Origin: Streptomyces sp. NRRL B-24484
GTDB taxonomy: Bacteria > Actinomycetota > Actinomycetes > Streptomycetales > Streptomycetaceae
DNA length: 64,000 nucleotides
Direction of reading: 5' to 3'
NCBI RefSeq assembly: GCF_000717715.1
Contig: NZ_JOAI01000040.1
Coordinates: 16,868-80,867, forward strand
The position numbers and the translations under genes are program-made. The notes under the pieces were generated by a model, which saw nothing but the letters and a program-made list of their open reading frames with translations, was not told the origin of the DNA and ran no database searches. Below, piece after piece: positions 55,744 to 64,000 of this stretch. Within the stretch, counting starts at the first letter, position 1. Every line of letters starts with the position of its first letter.

Positions 55744-58700
55744 CTATCTCCTGCGCCGGGTGGTGACGAGCTGACCGTCCTGGAGGCGGTAGTCGAGCTC
55801 GAGGCCGCTGTCGATCACGGTGAGGACGGCGTGGTGCCGGGCTGCGGGGATGAGGGCGATCTGGTTGCCGTCGCGGCTGACCTTGATGGTCGTCGGCGTC
55901 TTGCCCGGGTGGGCCAGTGTGACCGGCCCGTCCACGCTGCCCGGCGCGAGCTGTGCGAGGGGGATGGTCACGGGGCGGCCCCGCAGGAGTTGGTTGAGCG
56001 GGTTGGCCGGTCTGCTCACGTAGTCGAGGAGGTCTTCGACCTCGTACGTGTTCGCCTTGTAGGCGGAGGTCCAGCCGTCGATCTGCTGGTCGGCGACCCA
56101 GGTGCGGAGCTCGCCGGAGCCGATGCCGGCCTCTGCCGCGGCGCGGCCGATCTGGTGGGCCAGGCGGCGGGAGGTGATGCCGGAGGTGAGCAGGGTGATG
56201 GCCTGTTCGGTGTCGACGCCGTGCCGGATGTGCCAGGCGGTCTGTGCGAACAGGCGGGGGGTGGTGGGGGTGAGCAGGGGGTGGGTGTTGACGAGGTTGA
56301 TCAGGGCGCCGGCTGTCCAGCTGATCGCGTGCTCGAAGGCCTGCTTGATGCTCTGGACGGTTAGCTCCAGCAGCCGGGGGTGGGACGGCATGGGGGAGCT
56401 GACCGTCCAGGCGCGGGCCAGTTCCGGGATGGGGGTGCCGGAGATCCAGTCCCGGACCGCATCGTCGATCGGCACGTCGACGTTGAAGGCCATGGTGTGT
56501 TCGCTGGTGAGCTTCCAGCTCCGGGCGGCCTCGGGCGTCAGCAGGAGGTTCTCGAAGGCGCCTTGCTCGGCGAGGAAGTCCAGGGTCCGCTCCAGGGGCC
56601 ACTCGGGCGGCCCGAAGAAGACGCTGATCTCGTCCAGGGTGTCTTTCGGGGCCGCGTGGGCGACGAGCTGCTCCGCGAGTTGTTGGGCGAGCCAGTCGAG
56701 GTAGCGGGCGGATCCGATGCTGGTTCCGGTGCTGGCCCACCGGCGGGCCGAGACGGGGTCGGTGGCGTCGTAGACCGCGGTGGTCTTCTCCGCGAGCGCC
56801 ATCCAGCGGGCCGGCAGGGATGGGTCGTCGGCCTGTTGCATGGCGAGCAGCGACCGCACCGGGTCCAGCCGGTCGCCGGGCGTGTGGAGGGTCTCGGCGT
56901 AGGTCTGCAGAACAAGCCACACGAACGCGGCGAAGTCCGCCGCGACCGATCCCATCACTCCGAACAGGCCGTCGACAGAGTTCCGCAGCTGATGCTCGGC
57001 GTGGGCCAGTGACCGCAGGGCCTCCGCGCTGAGCAGGTCGGAGGTGACGGTGAGCTGCTCGCTGTCGGGGGTGAACGTCTCGAATTCCGCGGCCCGGGGC
57101 GGATAAGGACGGGTGAGGACGACCCATCCCTCGCTCTCACGCCCGGCCCGGCCGGCCCGACCGACGGCGTTGAGCAGTTTCGCGGGGCTGAGACCGCTCT
57201 GATTCCCGTGCGTGGGGTCACCCTCGAGCGAGTGATTGATGATCACGGTGCGCACCGGGAGGTTGACGCCGTCGGTGAGAGTGGTGGTGCTGGCGATGGC
57301 CAGCAGGCTCCCGTCGCGCAGGCCTTGCTCGACAGCGTGGAGAACGTCGTCGGGAAGGTCGGCGTGGTGATAGGCGACGCCGTGGCGGGTGCAGTCGACC
57401 ATGGGATGCTGCTCACCGAGGGTCTCGGCGAGGAACTCGTTGAGCGCCGCAGCCTCGGGGCGGACGTCCAGGTGATCGGCCATGGCGAGCGCGGCGTTCC
57501 TCGCGATGACCTTGCTGGCAACAACCATCAGGACACTGCCGGCCCGGGTCAGGGCAGCGGCCCCGGCGGCGAACACCTCGTAGTCGGCGACACCGCCGGT
57601 GAGCCTGGTGTTCTTGTTCCACTGCCAGGAGTTGGGGGAGGCGTACGGCCTGGTTCCGACGTCGGGGAAGGTCAGGCCGAAGGTGCCGCTGGCGGCGGTC
57701 GGCCGGACGACGAGCCGGGGGGCCAGCGGCACCGTCGCCCGCGTGGTGGAGGGGCGGTCCTTGCTCGGCTTCCGCGGGGTACGCACAGCCTGATCCTTGA
57801 GCTGCCGCGGGTACATGAGGCCGTGCAGGCGCCTCGGGCCGCGCCATTCGTCGGTGAAGTACACCTCCTCCGGCGGCCGCGTCGGGTCCAGCCACGACGC
57901 CAGGGCGGCCTTGTTGCCGACAGCGGCGGACAGCAGGACCAGCCGGATGTCGGAGCGGTTCCGCAGCAGGGCGAGCAGGCTCTCCAGCACGAAACCGCGC
58001 CGGCCCTGCGCCAGGTGGTGGGCCTCGTCGACGACGATGAGGCTGACGTCGTCCAGCGCTGCGCCCGGGTTGTTGCGGATCATGTGCATGAGCCGCTCCG
58101 GAGTCACGATGTCCACGTCCCCGACGAGGGAGCCGCTGCCGTCCGCAAGCGGGAAGTCCGGCTGCTCGGCGACCAGCTTGCGTTCCAGCAGTCGCAGCCG
58201 GCCGCGCAGCGCGGCCCGCATCTCCCGGCCGAGGCTGCGCATCGGCGACACGTAGACCACGCGGCCGGCTTTCTGCGCCAGGTGGGAGCAGATCACCAGC
58301 TGGGCCATCAAGGTCTTGCCCGCGCTGGTGGGCACGCTGATCAGGCTGCGGCCGGTGGCGGGGTCGACCGGGTTGCCCCGCTCAAGGTTCAGCAACTGGC
58401 GCTGTGGGCGCCACAGTGTCATCACCGGCGGGTCGGACATCGCGAAGGTCCGGGCGACCGCGTCCGGCGTTCCTTCCGGGAGCAGCGTGTACAGGCTGCT
58501 GGCGGCCATCTCGCCGCTCAGGCCGAGGAGGTGGGCCGCGACCCATCGGGCGGGCGGGTCGCTGAGGCCGGCCCGGCCGTCCAGTACGGTGCCCAGCAGG
58601 TCCTGCGCGTCCTGAAGTCGGTCGGGATCGCCGAACGAGAGGAACAGTCGGAGGAGGTGGACCGCTTCGACGACGGCTTCGGCGGGTCCGTACATCGTGC

Positions 58701-59256
58701 CGGCGAGCGGCTCGCCGTCCATCAGTTCCCGGAGCTCCGCGAACTGGCGGCGCCAAGCGGACAGGGCCCGGTTCAGGTCGGGCCGGTCGAAGCCCAGGAA
58801 GACGACGCCGGCCTCCAGGGCCAGGGTGTCGATGTGCGCTGCAAGTGAGGACGTGACGTTCACCAGGGTCTTGACCTGGCGGTAGACGGCGGTGGCGTTC
58901 GGTTCTTGCTCGCACCTGCGGTATCCGGCCTGGGCGGCGAAGGCGACCTGCAGCTGCTCGGTGGGGGAGCGCCGCTCGTCGGCCAGGGCCAAGTCCATGA
59001 CGTGCGCGCTGACCGCGAGGGCCTGCCGCATCCGCACGGGATCGAACCCCGGACTCCCCGGCTCGACCGCGGCCACACCGTGCAGCAGCCACGCGGTCGC
59101 CAGCACGCTGTCCGGGATCTCCTGGTCGCCGCGGAAGGCGCTGATCTCCAGCTCGGTGATGGCCTCCAGCAACTCCTGTGCGGAGGGCAGGACCCCGCCG
59201 GGACGGTACTCGCCGAGGGCTGCGGCGAGCACGGCCGGATCTAGAGTGCGGTCCAC
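55744..59256 (-). CDS. DEAH-box SF2 helicase, HamB-like (1170 aa)
   Basis: Superfamily 2 motifs are complete: I (SLISVPTSAGKTLMAQLVIC), II (LIVVDEAHHLAQGRRGF), III (LVLLSAAVGN), V (STTTLTDGVNLPVRTVII) and VI (LLNAVGRAGRAGRESEGW). The order and motif VI are Ski2-like. The first 250 residues and the C-terminal 400 are accessory domains I do not recognise. GTG start at 59256 overlaps the end of the nuclease gene by 16 bp. The nuclease-then-helicase order matches Hachiman (HamA-HamB), an anti-phage system in which HamB unwinds and HamA degrades DNA. Confidence 0.82.
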   Translation of the reverse strand: MDRTLDPAVLAAALGEYRPGGVLPSAQELLEAITELEISAFRGDQEIPDSVLATAWLLHGVAAVEPGSPGFDPVRMRQALAVSAHVMDLALADERRSPTEQLQVAFAAQAGYRRCEQEPNATAVYRQVKTLVNVTSSLAAHIDTLALEAGVVFLGFDRPDLNRALSAWRRQFAELRELMDGEPLAGTMYGPAEAVVEAVHLLRLFLSFGDPDRLQDAQDLLGTVLDGRAGLSDPPARWVAAHLLGLSGEMAASSLYTLLPEGTPDAVARTFAMSDPPVMTLWRPQRQLLNLERGNPVDPATGRSLISVPTSAGKTLMAQLVICSHLAQKAGRVVYVSPMRSLGREMRAALRGRLRLLERKLVAEQPDFPLADGSGSLVGDVDIVTPERLMHMIRNNPGAALDDVSLIVVDEAHHLAQGRRGFVLESLLALLRNRSDIRLVLLSAAVGNKAALASWLDPTRPPEEVYFTDEWRGPRRLHGLMYPRQLKDQAVRTPRKPSKDRPSTTRATVPLAPRLVVRPTAASGTFGLTFPDVGTRPYASPNSWQWNKNTRLTGGVADYEVFAAGAAALTRAGSVLMVVASKVIARNAALAMADHLDVRPEAAALNEFLAETLGEQHPMVDCTRHGVAYHHADLPDDVLHAVEQGLRDGSLLAIASTTTLTDGVNLPVRTVIINHSLEGDPTHGNQSGLSPAKLLNAVGRAGRAGRESEGWVVLTRPYPPRAAEFETFTPDSEQLTVTSDLLSAEALRSLAHAEHQLRNSVDGLFGVMGSVAADFAAFVWLVLQTYAETLHTPGDRLDPVRSLLAMQQADDPSLPARWMALAEKTTAVYDATDPVSARRWASTGTSIGSARYLDWLAQQLAEQLVAHAAPKDTLDEISVFFGPPEWPLERTLDFLAEQGAFENLLLTPEAARSWKLTSEHTMAFNVDVPIDDAVRDWISGTPIPELARAWTVSSPMPSHPRLLELTVQSIKQAFEHAISWTAGALINLVNTHPLLTPTTPRLFAQTAWHIRHGVDTEQAITLLTSGITSRRLAHQIGRAAAEAGIGSGELRTWVADQQIDGWTSAYKANTYEVEDLLDYVSRPANPLNQLLRGRPVTIPLAQLAPGSVDGPVTLAHPGKTPTTIKVSRDGNQIALIPAARHHAVLTVIDSGLELDYRLQDGQLVTTRRRR

Positions 59257-60215
59257 ACGTACTCCCTCACATGCTGGGCGAAGCCTTCAAGATCGTCGAT
59301 CGCCACCACCAGTCCCTGGAGCGCGCCGGGGTGCTTGTGGGTGGTGAAGTGCTGATGGGCGAGATGGAAGGCCTTGGCCGGGATGGCGGTGGCGTTCAGT
59401 GCGACGCTGACCCCGCCGCCCGCGGACTCCTCCTCGTCCACCCACTGCTCGGCCAGACTGCCGACGAACTCCCGGATGTCGTCGGCGAGCAGCTTGTCGC
59501 CCCAGGACAGCATCCCCAGGTAGGTCTGCGCCTTGGTGCTGAGCTGTGTCCAGCCCTTGTAGATCGACCCGCTTGGATCGTTCGCCGCGCCGGTGTACTT
59601 CTTCATCTCCCAGAGGCGGAAGGAGAAGCCCCGGGCCGTTCCGGCCTCCCGATAGACGATGAGACCGTCACCGCCGCCGTCGTTGACGGCGGGTTTTGGC
59701 GGGCTGAGGATCTCTACAGGGCGCGCCTGGTCCTCGGGCAGGTCGCGGGTGAGGAGGTACCAGAGCCACTCGCCGACATGGCCGGCCGGCCCGTGGTTGC
59801 CGGCCTTCTTCGCGGCAGCCTTTTCGAAGACGGGTTCCGCGAAGCCCTTGACGAGGGTGTGGTCCTTCCCCGTCAGCTTCGTCCTGCTCAGGGTGGCCTC
59901 GCGCCACGTCCCGTACGACCGGGGCCGCCCTCCGGTACGTTCCCGCATGATCTCGTCGGCGACTATCCACGCCGCAGCTGCCCGGTCCTCCGGGCTGTTG
60001 CTGAGGGTCATGACGAGCTCCCAGGGGCACACCTGGCCAGCGCCCCGGGGTTCCCGCTGCACAAGGTCGGCCACCCGCCCGCCGAGGGCCGTCGCTCGGG
60101 CTAGCGCCCGCGCCGGCGAAACGTCCACCACCCGAACCCCCTGCTCGTCCCGCACCCCCGCGCCGAACCGCACCGGGCGGGTGCAGGGGGCCGAGGCGAC
60201 CCTCGGCAGGGTCAC
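59241..60215 (-). CDS. PD-(D/E)XK-type nuclease, HamA-like (about 324 aa)
   Basis: The C-terminal half has a nuclease core: GGGDGLIVYREAG (Asp), then SFRLWEMKKYTGAAN with E-x-K, then YKGWTQLSTKAQTYLGMLSW and a final VVAIDDLEGFAQHVREYV. This fits DUF1837/HamA. The start is uncertain: ATG 60011 has a ribosome site, but the coding pattern continues upstream (ELVMTLSNSPEDRAAAAWIV, GVRVVDVSPARALARATALG) and GTG 60215 gives a HamA-like length of 324 aa. It overlaps the helicase gene downstream. Hachiman assignment rests on gene order and motif, not full-length identity. Confidence 0.65.
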   Translation of the reverse strand: MTLPRVASAPCTRPVRFGAGVRDEQGVRVVDVSPARALARATALGGRVADLVQREPRGAGQVCPWELVMTLSNSPEDRAAAAWIVADEIMRERTGGRPRSYGTWREATLSRTKLTGKDHTLVKGFAEPVFEKAAAKKAGNHGPAGHVGEWLWYLLTRDLPEDQARPVEILSPPKPAVNDGGGDGLIVYREAGTARGFSFRLWEMKKYTGAANDPSGSIYKGWTQLSTKAQTYLGMLSWGDKLLADDIREFVGSLAEQWVDEEESAGGGVSVALNATAIPAKAFHLAHQHFTTHKHPGALQGLVVAIDDLEGFAQHVREYVWTAL

Positions 60216-60481
60216 CCTATCCAGCGCCTGCGACGGTCCTGGCCGACACCGTGATGGGCGCCTCCCAGTAGGCCGGGTTGGGCTCGCGCTCCACGCCCTG
60301 TGACGTGCTGGCCCTTGCGAGCCGTACACGCCCCGGGCCGCCGCGATGCTGGTCGCCTCCGACACCACCACAGCAGTGCGTGAATTCCAGCTCGACGACG
60401 GGGACCCGGGCAATCGCTGCCTGGCGGTCAAAGTTCGATGAGACAAGTCGAATACCCAGGCCCGATTCATAGACTCTGATC

Positions 60482-61228
60482 ATGACTCGCGTCGGGGACG
60501 GTACTCCCCCGCCCCACCTCACGCCTCGCTGGCGGGACCTGCCCCGGCTGGCCGTCGTCTCGGCCCACGCCTACGCCCCGCCGCGCTTCCCGCGCGGCCC
60601 GATCCGCGGCGCCCTCGCGCCCGTATGGCTGATCCACCTCGGCATCCAGCACGCCGCAGGCAGCGTGCTCGCCATCGGGCCGTCCACCCTCGCTGTCCTA
60701 CAGCCTCGACGCCTCGGCCTGCGCATCCGCGGCGCCCTGGTGGGCATGCTCGGCGTGCTGCTGCTCCTGCCCGCCGTGATCGTGCCGACCGCCGTCGTGG
60801 CCTTCGCCCTCGGCAACGCCATCGCCGGTCCCACCGGAGCGGGTGCCGTCGCGTACACCGTTCTCGGCGCCGAACTCGCCATCCTCGTCTGGCAGTTTGC
60901 GCACCTCCTCACAAGGGTCAGACATGGCGTCGAGCTCCGCCGCGAACTCGCGATCCTGCGCCGCACCGGACCGTGGGGAGAGATCGGCGGCCTCGTCGGC
61001 GGCCGGGACGGACACGCAACCCGCCACCTGGTCCGCCAGACCCTCGCATGGGCTGACGAGCAGGGCCTCGGCCTCGCCGCCGTTGCAGCCAACGCCCGAC
61101 TCCGCCGCGCCTACGCGATCGGCGGGTTCCACCCCGCCCGCCCCGGCTCGCCGGTCCTGCTGCGCCCACCCACACTTCCCGCCGCCGCCCGGACGGAGCT
61201 CCTCACGCCAGGGCGGCCAACGAGCTGA
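60482..61228 (+). CDS. Membrane protein with C-terminal GNAT-like domain (248 aa)
   Basis: The N-terminal part has amphipathic and transmembrane segments (VWLIHLGIQHAAGSVLAIG, GALVGMLGVLLLLPAVIVPT, GAVAYTVLGAELAILVWQFA). The last 80 residues look like the end of a GNAT acetyltransferase (HATRHLVRQTLAWADEQGLG, LAAVAANARLRRAYAIGGFH), though a full acetyl-CoA loop is not evident. The start codon is only nine bases after TAGACT, so the mRNA may be leaderless. It is divergent from the HamA-like gene. Confidence 0.55.
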   Translation: MTRVGDGTPPPHLTPRWRDLPRLAVVSAHAYAPPRFPRGPIRGALAPVWLIHLGIQHAAGSVLAIGPSTLAVLQPRRLGLRIRGALVGMLGVLLLLPAVIVPTAVVAFALGNAIAGPTGAGAVAYTVLGAELAILVWQFAHLLTRVRHGVELRRELAILRRTGPWGEIGGLVGGRDGHATRHLVRQTLAWADEQGLGLAAVAANARLRRAYAIGGFHPARPGSPVLLRPPTLPAAARTELLTPGRPTS

Positions 61229-61455
61229 GCCCGGCCAACATCAGGAACTGCAGCACCTCGCCCACCGGCGCCGCGCCGCACACAGCCCCGACCGCTCCAC
61301 GCCAGCAGGCCAGGGAACAGCGCCAGCGGCCCCGGCAGCTCCACCACCTCGGCGGCTTTGCCGGTGGCCGGGACGGACAAGGTCGCCCGGGCCCGGGGCT
61401 TCGCTACTGGCCTCGGCGCTTGCCCCGTCGCATCGGCCGCCGCTACCGTCCAGGC

Positions 61456-61716
61456 GTGATCGGAAAGCTGCTGGGCACAGTCCTCGGGTTGGTCGCCGCC
61501 GGGGTGGCGGCGCAGCGGCGCACGGCGGCCCGCAGGCCGGAACCGACCCCCCGTATTCGGACGATGCACCACTGGCGCTGCGAGTGCGGCGGGCACTCCC
61601 GTGGCGGATTCATCACCCGCGATGAGGCGTGGTGGGCCGGCGAACGGCACAGGAGGCTCAAGGAAGCCGGCCATCCGACGGCGGAGCTCTACACGAGCAA
61701 CCACCCCGACGACTGA
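61456..61716 (+). CDS. Small hypothetical protein (86 aa)
   Basis: An N-terminal hydrophobic helix (IGKLLGTVLGLVAAGVAAQR) is followed by a basic linker and a CECGGHSRGGFITRDEAWWA knuckle with two cysteines, ending in a helix (GERHRRLKEAGHPTAELYTS). It starts at GTG 61456. It resembles small Streptomyces proteins of unknown role often found on plasmids. The 227 bp upstream have no other feature. Confidence 0.5.
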   Translation: MIGKLLGTVLGLVAAGVAAQRRTAARRPEPTPRIRTMHHWRCECGGHSRGGFITRDEAWWAGERHRRLKEAGHPTAELYTSNHPDD

Positions 61717-61811
61717 GGGGGTAGGCTCCCGCTGCCCGGCGAGGCCGGCACTGGCCAGCTCAGGTACTGGCACACCGGTCCGAGTGCCTGCGCCCAAGCC
61801 GAGCGCCGGGC

Positions 61812-62270
61812 TTAGCCCACGGCGGGGAGTACACGGATGTTGCCAGCCTTGCGGGTCTTGGCCTTGGCCCTCTTCTTGCGCTGCTCCGCAAGCTGGTCCT
61901 TGTAGGCCGCGGCGGCGCGCTGGTAGGCGCCGACGAAGTCGGGGTGGTCAAGGCGATGCTCCGGCGGCATGACCGCGATGGCTGCAACGCAGTCCTCGGG
62001 ACTGCGGTACGGCGCGATCATGGCGTTGAGCTGGTACGTGCCGTTCTTGACGCGCTTCACGAGATGAGCGAGTTCAAGGTCCCGCATGCCGGTGATCACG
62101 GTGGCTCGGGAGATTTTGACCAGTTTGGCGATTTCGTCCTGGTTCTGGACGAGCCGTCCGCCTGGCTCACTGTAAGCGCGGAGCTTGAGCAGGATTCGGT
62201 AGGCCGCGGGGCCCATGTCCAAGTCGGCGACGACGCCGTCCGCGTTGACAGCTGCGAAGTGCAGAGTCAC
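61812..62270 (-). CDS. Winged-helix replication-associated protein (152 aa)
   Basis: A winged helix is visible (AAYRILLKLRAYSEPGGRLV, QDEIAKLVKISRATVITGMR, LVKRVKNGTYQLNAMIAPYR), followed by a basic helical tail (QLAEQRKKRAKAKTRKAG). It overlaps the gene upstream by four bases. Pairs of such proteins, both with MarR/RepL-like wings, are the replication genes of several Streptomyces plasmids. With the repeats upstream of the pair, I read it as the second rep gene. Confidence 0.6.
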   Translation of the reverse strand: MTLHFAAVNADGVVADLDMGPAAYRILLKLRAYSEPGGRLVQNQDEIAKLVKISRATVITGMRDLELAHLVKRVKNGTYQLNAMIAPYRSPEDCVAAIAVMPPEHRLDHPDFVGAYQRAAAAYKDQLAEQRKKRAKAKTRKAGNIRVLPAVG

Positions 62271-62983
62271 GAGGTGGTCCTCTCCTTGTCCTGTCGGGCT
62301 TTGCGTCGCGCGGCCCGTTCCTCGGCCCGCGCCTTGCGCAGTTCCTCGATCGCGGTTCGCATCGCGTCCAGCGACGGGAAGCGGACGCGGTCCGGCAGTC
62401 CAGTGTTTCCCCGGATCTCGGAGATCCTATCGGCCTGCTCCACTCGAATCATCTGCGCCGGCTGATCCTCGGTCGCCGGGATGAACTCGGCCACCCTGTA
62501 CGAGTACGGCGGGTTGAACTGGTAGACCCCAGGCCGCTTCTTGTAGACGATCCCGTGCTCCATGATCTCCTGAAGAGCATCGTTGATCTTGGGGCGCGTG
62601 ATGTCCAGGACGGTGCCCATCTCCTCCTGGGTCAGCTCGATCTGCCCACCCGCTCGCTGGCACGCGATCATCAGGATGATGATCCGAAGGGGGAGCGCCT
62701 CGCGGAAGAACTGGGCGATGACCAGGAAGAACTCCTGGCTGTCGAGGGAGAAGGAACCCTGCTGGTTCGGCTTGCCCGAGTAGATCTCCAGCGGCTTGTG
62801 CCGCGCACTCACGGAGACCTTGCGGTCGGGGTATCGCTCCGCCAGGTCGTCCAAGCCAGGTACCGAGGGAACCGGCGCTAGAGGGGAAGCGAAGGCACTG
62901 AGCGGATCGGCGAGAGGCAGCTCTGGCTGCTGCGGGTTGACGCGCGGCGAAGTGCGGCGGCGGCGCGCGGGCTCGGTCGGCAC
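62267..62983 (-). CDS. Replication-initiator-like protein (238 aa)
   Basis: After a proline-rich lead, the core SLDSQEFFLVIAQFFREALP, LRIIILMIACQRAGGQIELT, TQEEMGTVLDITRPKINDAL and IMEHGIVYKKRPGVYQFNPP is a winged-helix of the RepL/Rep type with a dimerisation helix. A basic C-terminal helix (AIEELRKARAEERAARRKAR) ends the protein. GTG 62983 is the start. The inverted repeats at 63039-63260 lie 56-280 bp upstream, as expected for an origin and autoregulatory site. Confidence 0.65.
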   Translation of the reverse strand: MPTEPARRRRTSPRVNPQQPELPLADPLSAFASPLAPVPSVPGLDDLAERYPDRKVSVSARHKPLEIYSGKPNQQGSFSLDSQEFFLVIAQFFREALPLRIIILMIACQRAGGQIELTQEEMGTVLDITRPKINDALQEIMEHGIVYKKRPGVYQFNPPYSYRVAEFIPATEDQPAQMIRVEQADRISEIRGNTGLPDRVRFPSLDAMRTAIEELRKARAEERAARRKARQDKERTTS

Positions 62984-63038
62984 GGGCTGGGTCTCCCACG
63001 GTCGCGTTCAGGTCGATGATCACTGCGGACCTGCAGTA

Positions 63039-63056
63039 TGTCAGAACCCTTTGACA
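63039..63056. promoter_or_regulatory. TGTCA/TGACA dyad upstream of the rep gene
   Basis: TGTCAGAACCCTTTGACA lies 56-73 bp upstream of the GTG at 62983. A stronger relative, GTCAAAG-AC-CTTTGAC (63176-63191), and a half site CTTGACA (63220-63226) occur further upstream. Probable initiator or repressor binding sites. Confidence 0.6.
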
Positions 63057-63088
63057 AGAATGTTGGAACCTCACGACATTCTGCGTGT

Positions 63089-63260
63089 CGCGTGTCCCCT
63101 CAGAGGGAACACCAATGCCGGCCGCGTTCCCTCTGAGGGGACACGCGTCGCCTGTGACAGCCATGGCCCAGAAATGTCAAAGACCTTTGACCATCCGGCC
63201 GCCGCCGGTGTTCAGGATCCTTGACATTCCAGCCCGCCGCTGTCCCCTCAGTTGGAACAC
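63089..63260. repeat. Iteron-like inverted and direct repeats (candidate origin)
   Basis: A perfect 22-bp inverted repeat (63089-63110 with 63126-63147, 15-base spacer) has the core TGTCCCCTCAGAGGGAACAC. A third copy with two changes (TGTCCCCTCAGTTGGAACAC) is at 63241-63260 in the same direction as the first arm. With the TGTCA dyads between them and the rep genes next door, this is a good candidate replication origin. Confidence 0.65.
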
Positions 63261-63261
63261 C

Positions 63262-63825
63262 GAGAGGGCACCGTGTACCCGATAGGGGGTCACATTCGTA
63301 TACGCACCAGTTGTTCTGACCAGCGGAAACGTCTTCGCAGCCCCATCTGAGGTGACCCGCCGTCGTCTCGCTCCCCTCACCAACCCACGGGCTGCGCCCG
63401 CGAGCCTGCGGCTGACATGACTACAGCTCCGGGGTACCAGGGCGCTTGGCGCCCCTGGACCCCGCCCTGGGCCGGCATCACCCAGCGCGAAACCGGCGTG
63501 TTGATGGCCGGTCATCGTTCGCGCTGGGCAACGCCGTCCATTCGTTCACCACTGGCCCGCCGTTCTGGTTCCGGTTGCACCATCCAGAGGGAGTCATCCG
63601 ACCCCTGGAGCAGGGGCTGTCCGGTGAGTCCCTCGGCCCGGAGGGCCGGCTGGACGTGCAGAGGTCGCGGGGGGCCAGTTTCGCCGTATGGTCTAAGCCA
63701 ATCCAATTGGTCCAGTCCATAGAGGTCTCTACCACTTGAAACTGATGCTTCATCAGTAAAATTTGGCGGCATGGCAGCAATGCCGTTCCACCCCCACCAC
63801 CCCGCCCGGCCGCTACACTGGACCC
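63262..63825. other. 560-bp region without a supported gene
   Basis: Open frames exist on both strands but none has a ribosome site or convincing composition. One hairpin-forming dyad, ACTGATG-CTT-CATCAGT (63741-63757), lies in AT-rich sequence ahead of the gene at 63826 and may be its operator or part of a promoter. Confidence 0.4.
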
Positions 63826-64000
63826 ATGACCAACACCGCAAACCACCCAAGCGCGGAGCGCGCCCCTAATAGCCCTCTGAACAGCCAAAACGTTACCCAA
63901 CACCCCGAAATGGCCGGCCGGATGGCACACCCGACTACTGCGCTCCGGAGGAGCGCAGCTACACGCTCCACCTCCGCCACGGAGTGGCGGAGCGTCACAC
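63826..64000 (+). CDS. Partial ORF running off the right edge (possible leaderless gene)
   Basis: From ATG 63826 the frame stays open to the end: MTNTANHPSAERAPNSPLNS continues with a low-complexity, disordered N terminus. TACACT, a good -10, ends nine bases before the ATG, suggesting a leaderless transcript. A location beside rep genes would suit a parA with an N-terminal extension, but no ParA motif is visible within the 58 codons seen. Confidence 0.35.
   Translation, partial: MTNTANHPSAERAPNSPLNSQNVTQHPEMAGRMAHPTTALRRSAATRSTSATEWRSVT
63851..63995. repeat. Hairpins with GGA loops near the right edge
   Basis: Three perfect stems share a GGA loop: GCGC-GGA-GCGC (63851-63861), CTGCGCTCC-GGA-GGAGCGCAG (63938-63958) and CCGCCAC-GGA-GTGGCGG (63974-63990). 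Clustered palindromes with purine trinucleotide loops are a feature of Streptomyces telomeres, but here they fall inside an open frame and the window end is arbitrary, so the meaning is unclear. Confidence 0.5.

Noticed and set aside
63478..63930. 150-codon minus-strand ORF and the opposing 97-codon plus-strand ORF
   Set aside because: No ribosome site, no motif, and they overlap the AT-rich dyad and the better leaderless start at 63826.
1..64000. tRNA, rRNA, CRISPR arrays, insertion sequences and integrase attachment sites
   Set aside because: Looked for and not seen by eye; no transposase or integrase-like protein among the open frames.

Overview
The window is very GC-rich, with the third-position GC bias, GTG starts and tightly overlapping (ATGA/GTGA) genes of a filamentous actinomycete. 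An SsgA-like sporulation protein, a TPR-type XRE regulator, a DUF6126-like miniprotein and a Tap/Tpg-like gene pair point to Streptomyces or a close relative such as Kitasatospora. The candidate Tap/Tpg pair (28.6-31.5 kb), the two-gene replication-initiator-like operon with iteron-like repeats (61.8-63.3 kb) and the density of toxin-antitoxin and defence-like genes suggest a large linear plasmid or other accessory replicon. That assignment is inference. No rRNA, tRNA, CRISPR array or transposase was seen.

Region 1 (0-17 kb), stress, transport and signalling: a SulP anion transporter with its own ArsR and a small helical protein; four further ArsR genes; YjdM/PhnA; two Roadblock/LC7 proteins with a DUF4388-like protein; a cyclase-like protein; a malic-enzyme-like pseudoenzyme; two FMN-binding (PPOX-like) proteins; an exported beta-carbonic anhydrase; an SsgA-like protein; MscL; a DinB protein; and STAS and HATPase anti-sigma-type proteins. 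The small gene-arsR-sulP module occurs twice: intact on the minus strand at 0.6-2.8 kb, and with a truncated transporter on the plus strand at 15.5-16.4 kb. Palindromic sites are shared among several of these promoters.

Region 2 (17-28 kb), toxin-antitoxin and unknown genes: a putative RelE-like pair, small proteins, a lexA remnant with in-frame stops, a membrane coiled-coil protein, a STAND NTPase, a protein with two fused zeta-toxin domains, an RHH/PIN-like pair behind two perfect 12-bp palindromes, and an XRE regulator.

Region 3 (28.4-31.5 kb): a 767-aa protein joining two Phd-like segments, a DnaB/RecA-like domain with a broken Walker A, and a C-terminal half resembling Tap telomere-associated proteins. 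It is followed 0 bp downstream by a 195-aa Tpg-like candidate terminal protein and a strong terminator.

Region 4 (31.6-42.4 kb): a nucleotide/phosphate-chemistry cluster. It holds a TPR-XRE regulator, a radical SAM enzyme, a Pol-beta-type nucleotidyltransferase, an aldo/keto reductase, an endonuclease/exonuclease/phosphatase-fold enzyme, a CYTH-like protein, a P-loop kinase, a PEP-synthase-like phosphotransferase and a NUDIX hydrolase. I do not recognise the pathway.

Region 5 (42.5-60.2 kb), defence-like island: an AbiJ-like nuclease; membrane proteins; a HAD-PRTase protein with three C-terminal repeats; a ComF-like PRTase coupled to DprA; an 810-aa unknown protein; and a nuclease-helicase pair in the order of Hachiman (HamA-HamB).

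Region 6 (60.4-64 kb): two small proteins, the replication-like operon, its upstream inverted repeats, and the possible leaderless start of a gene running off the window.
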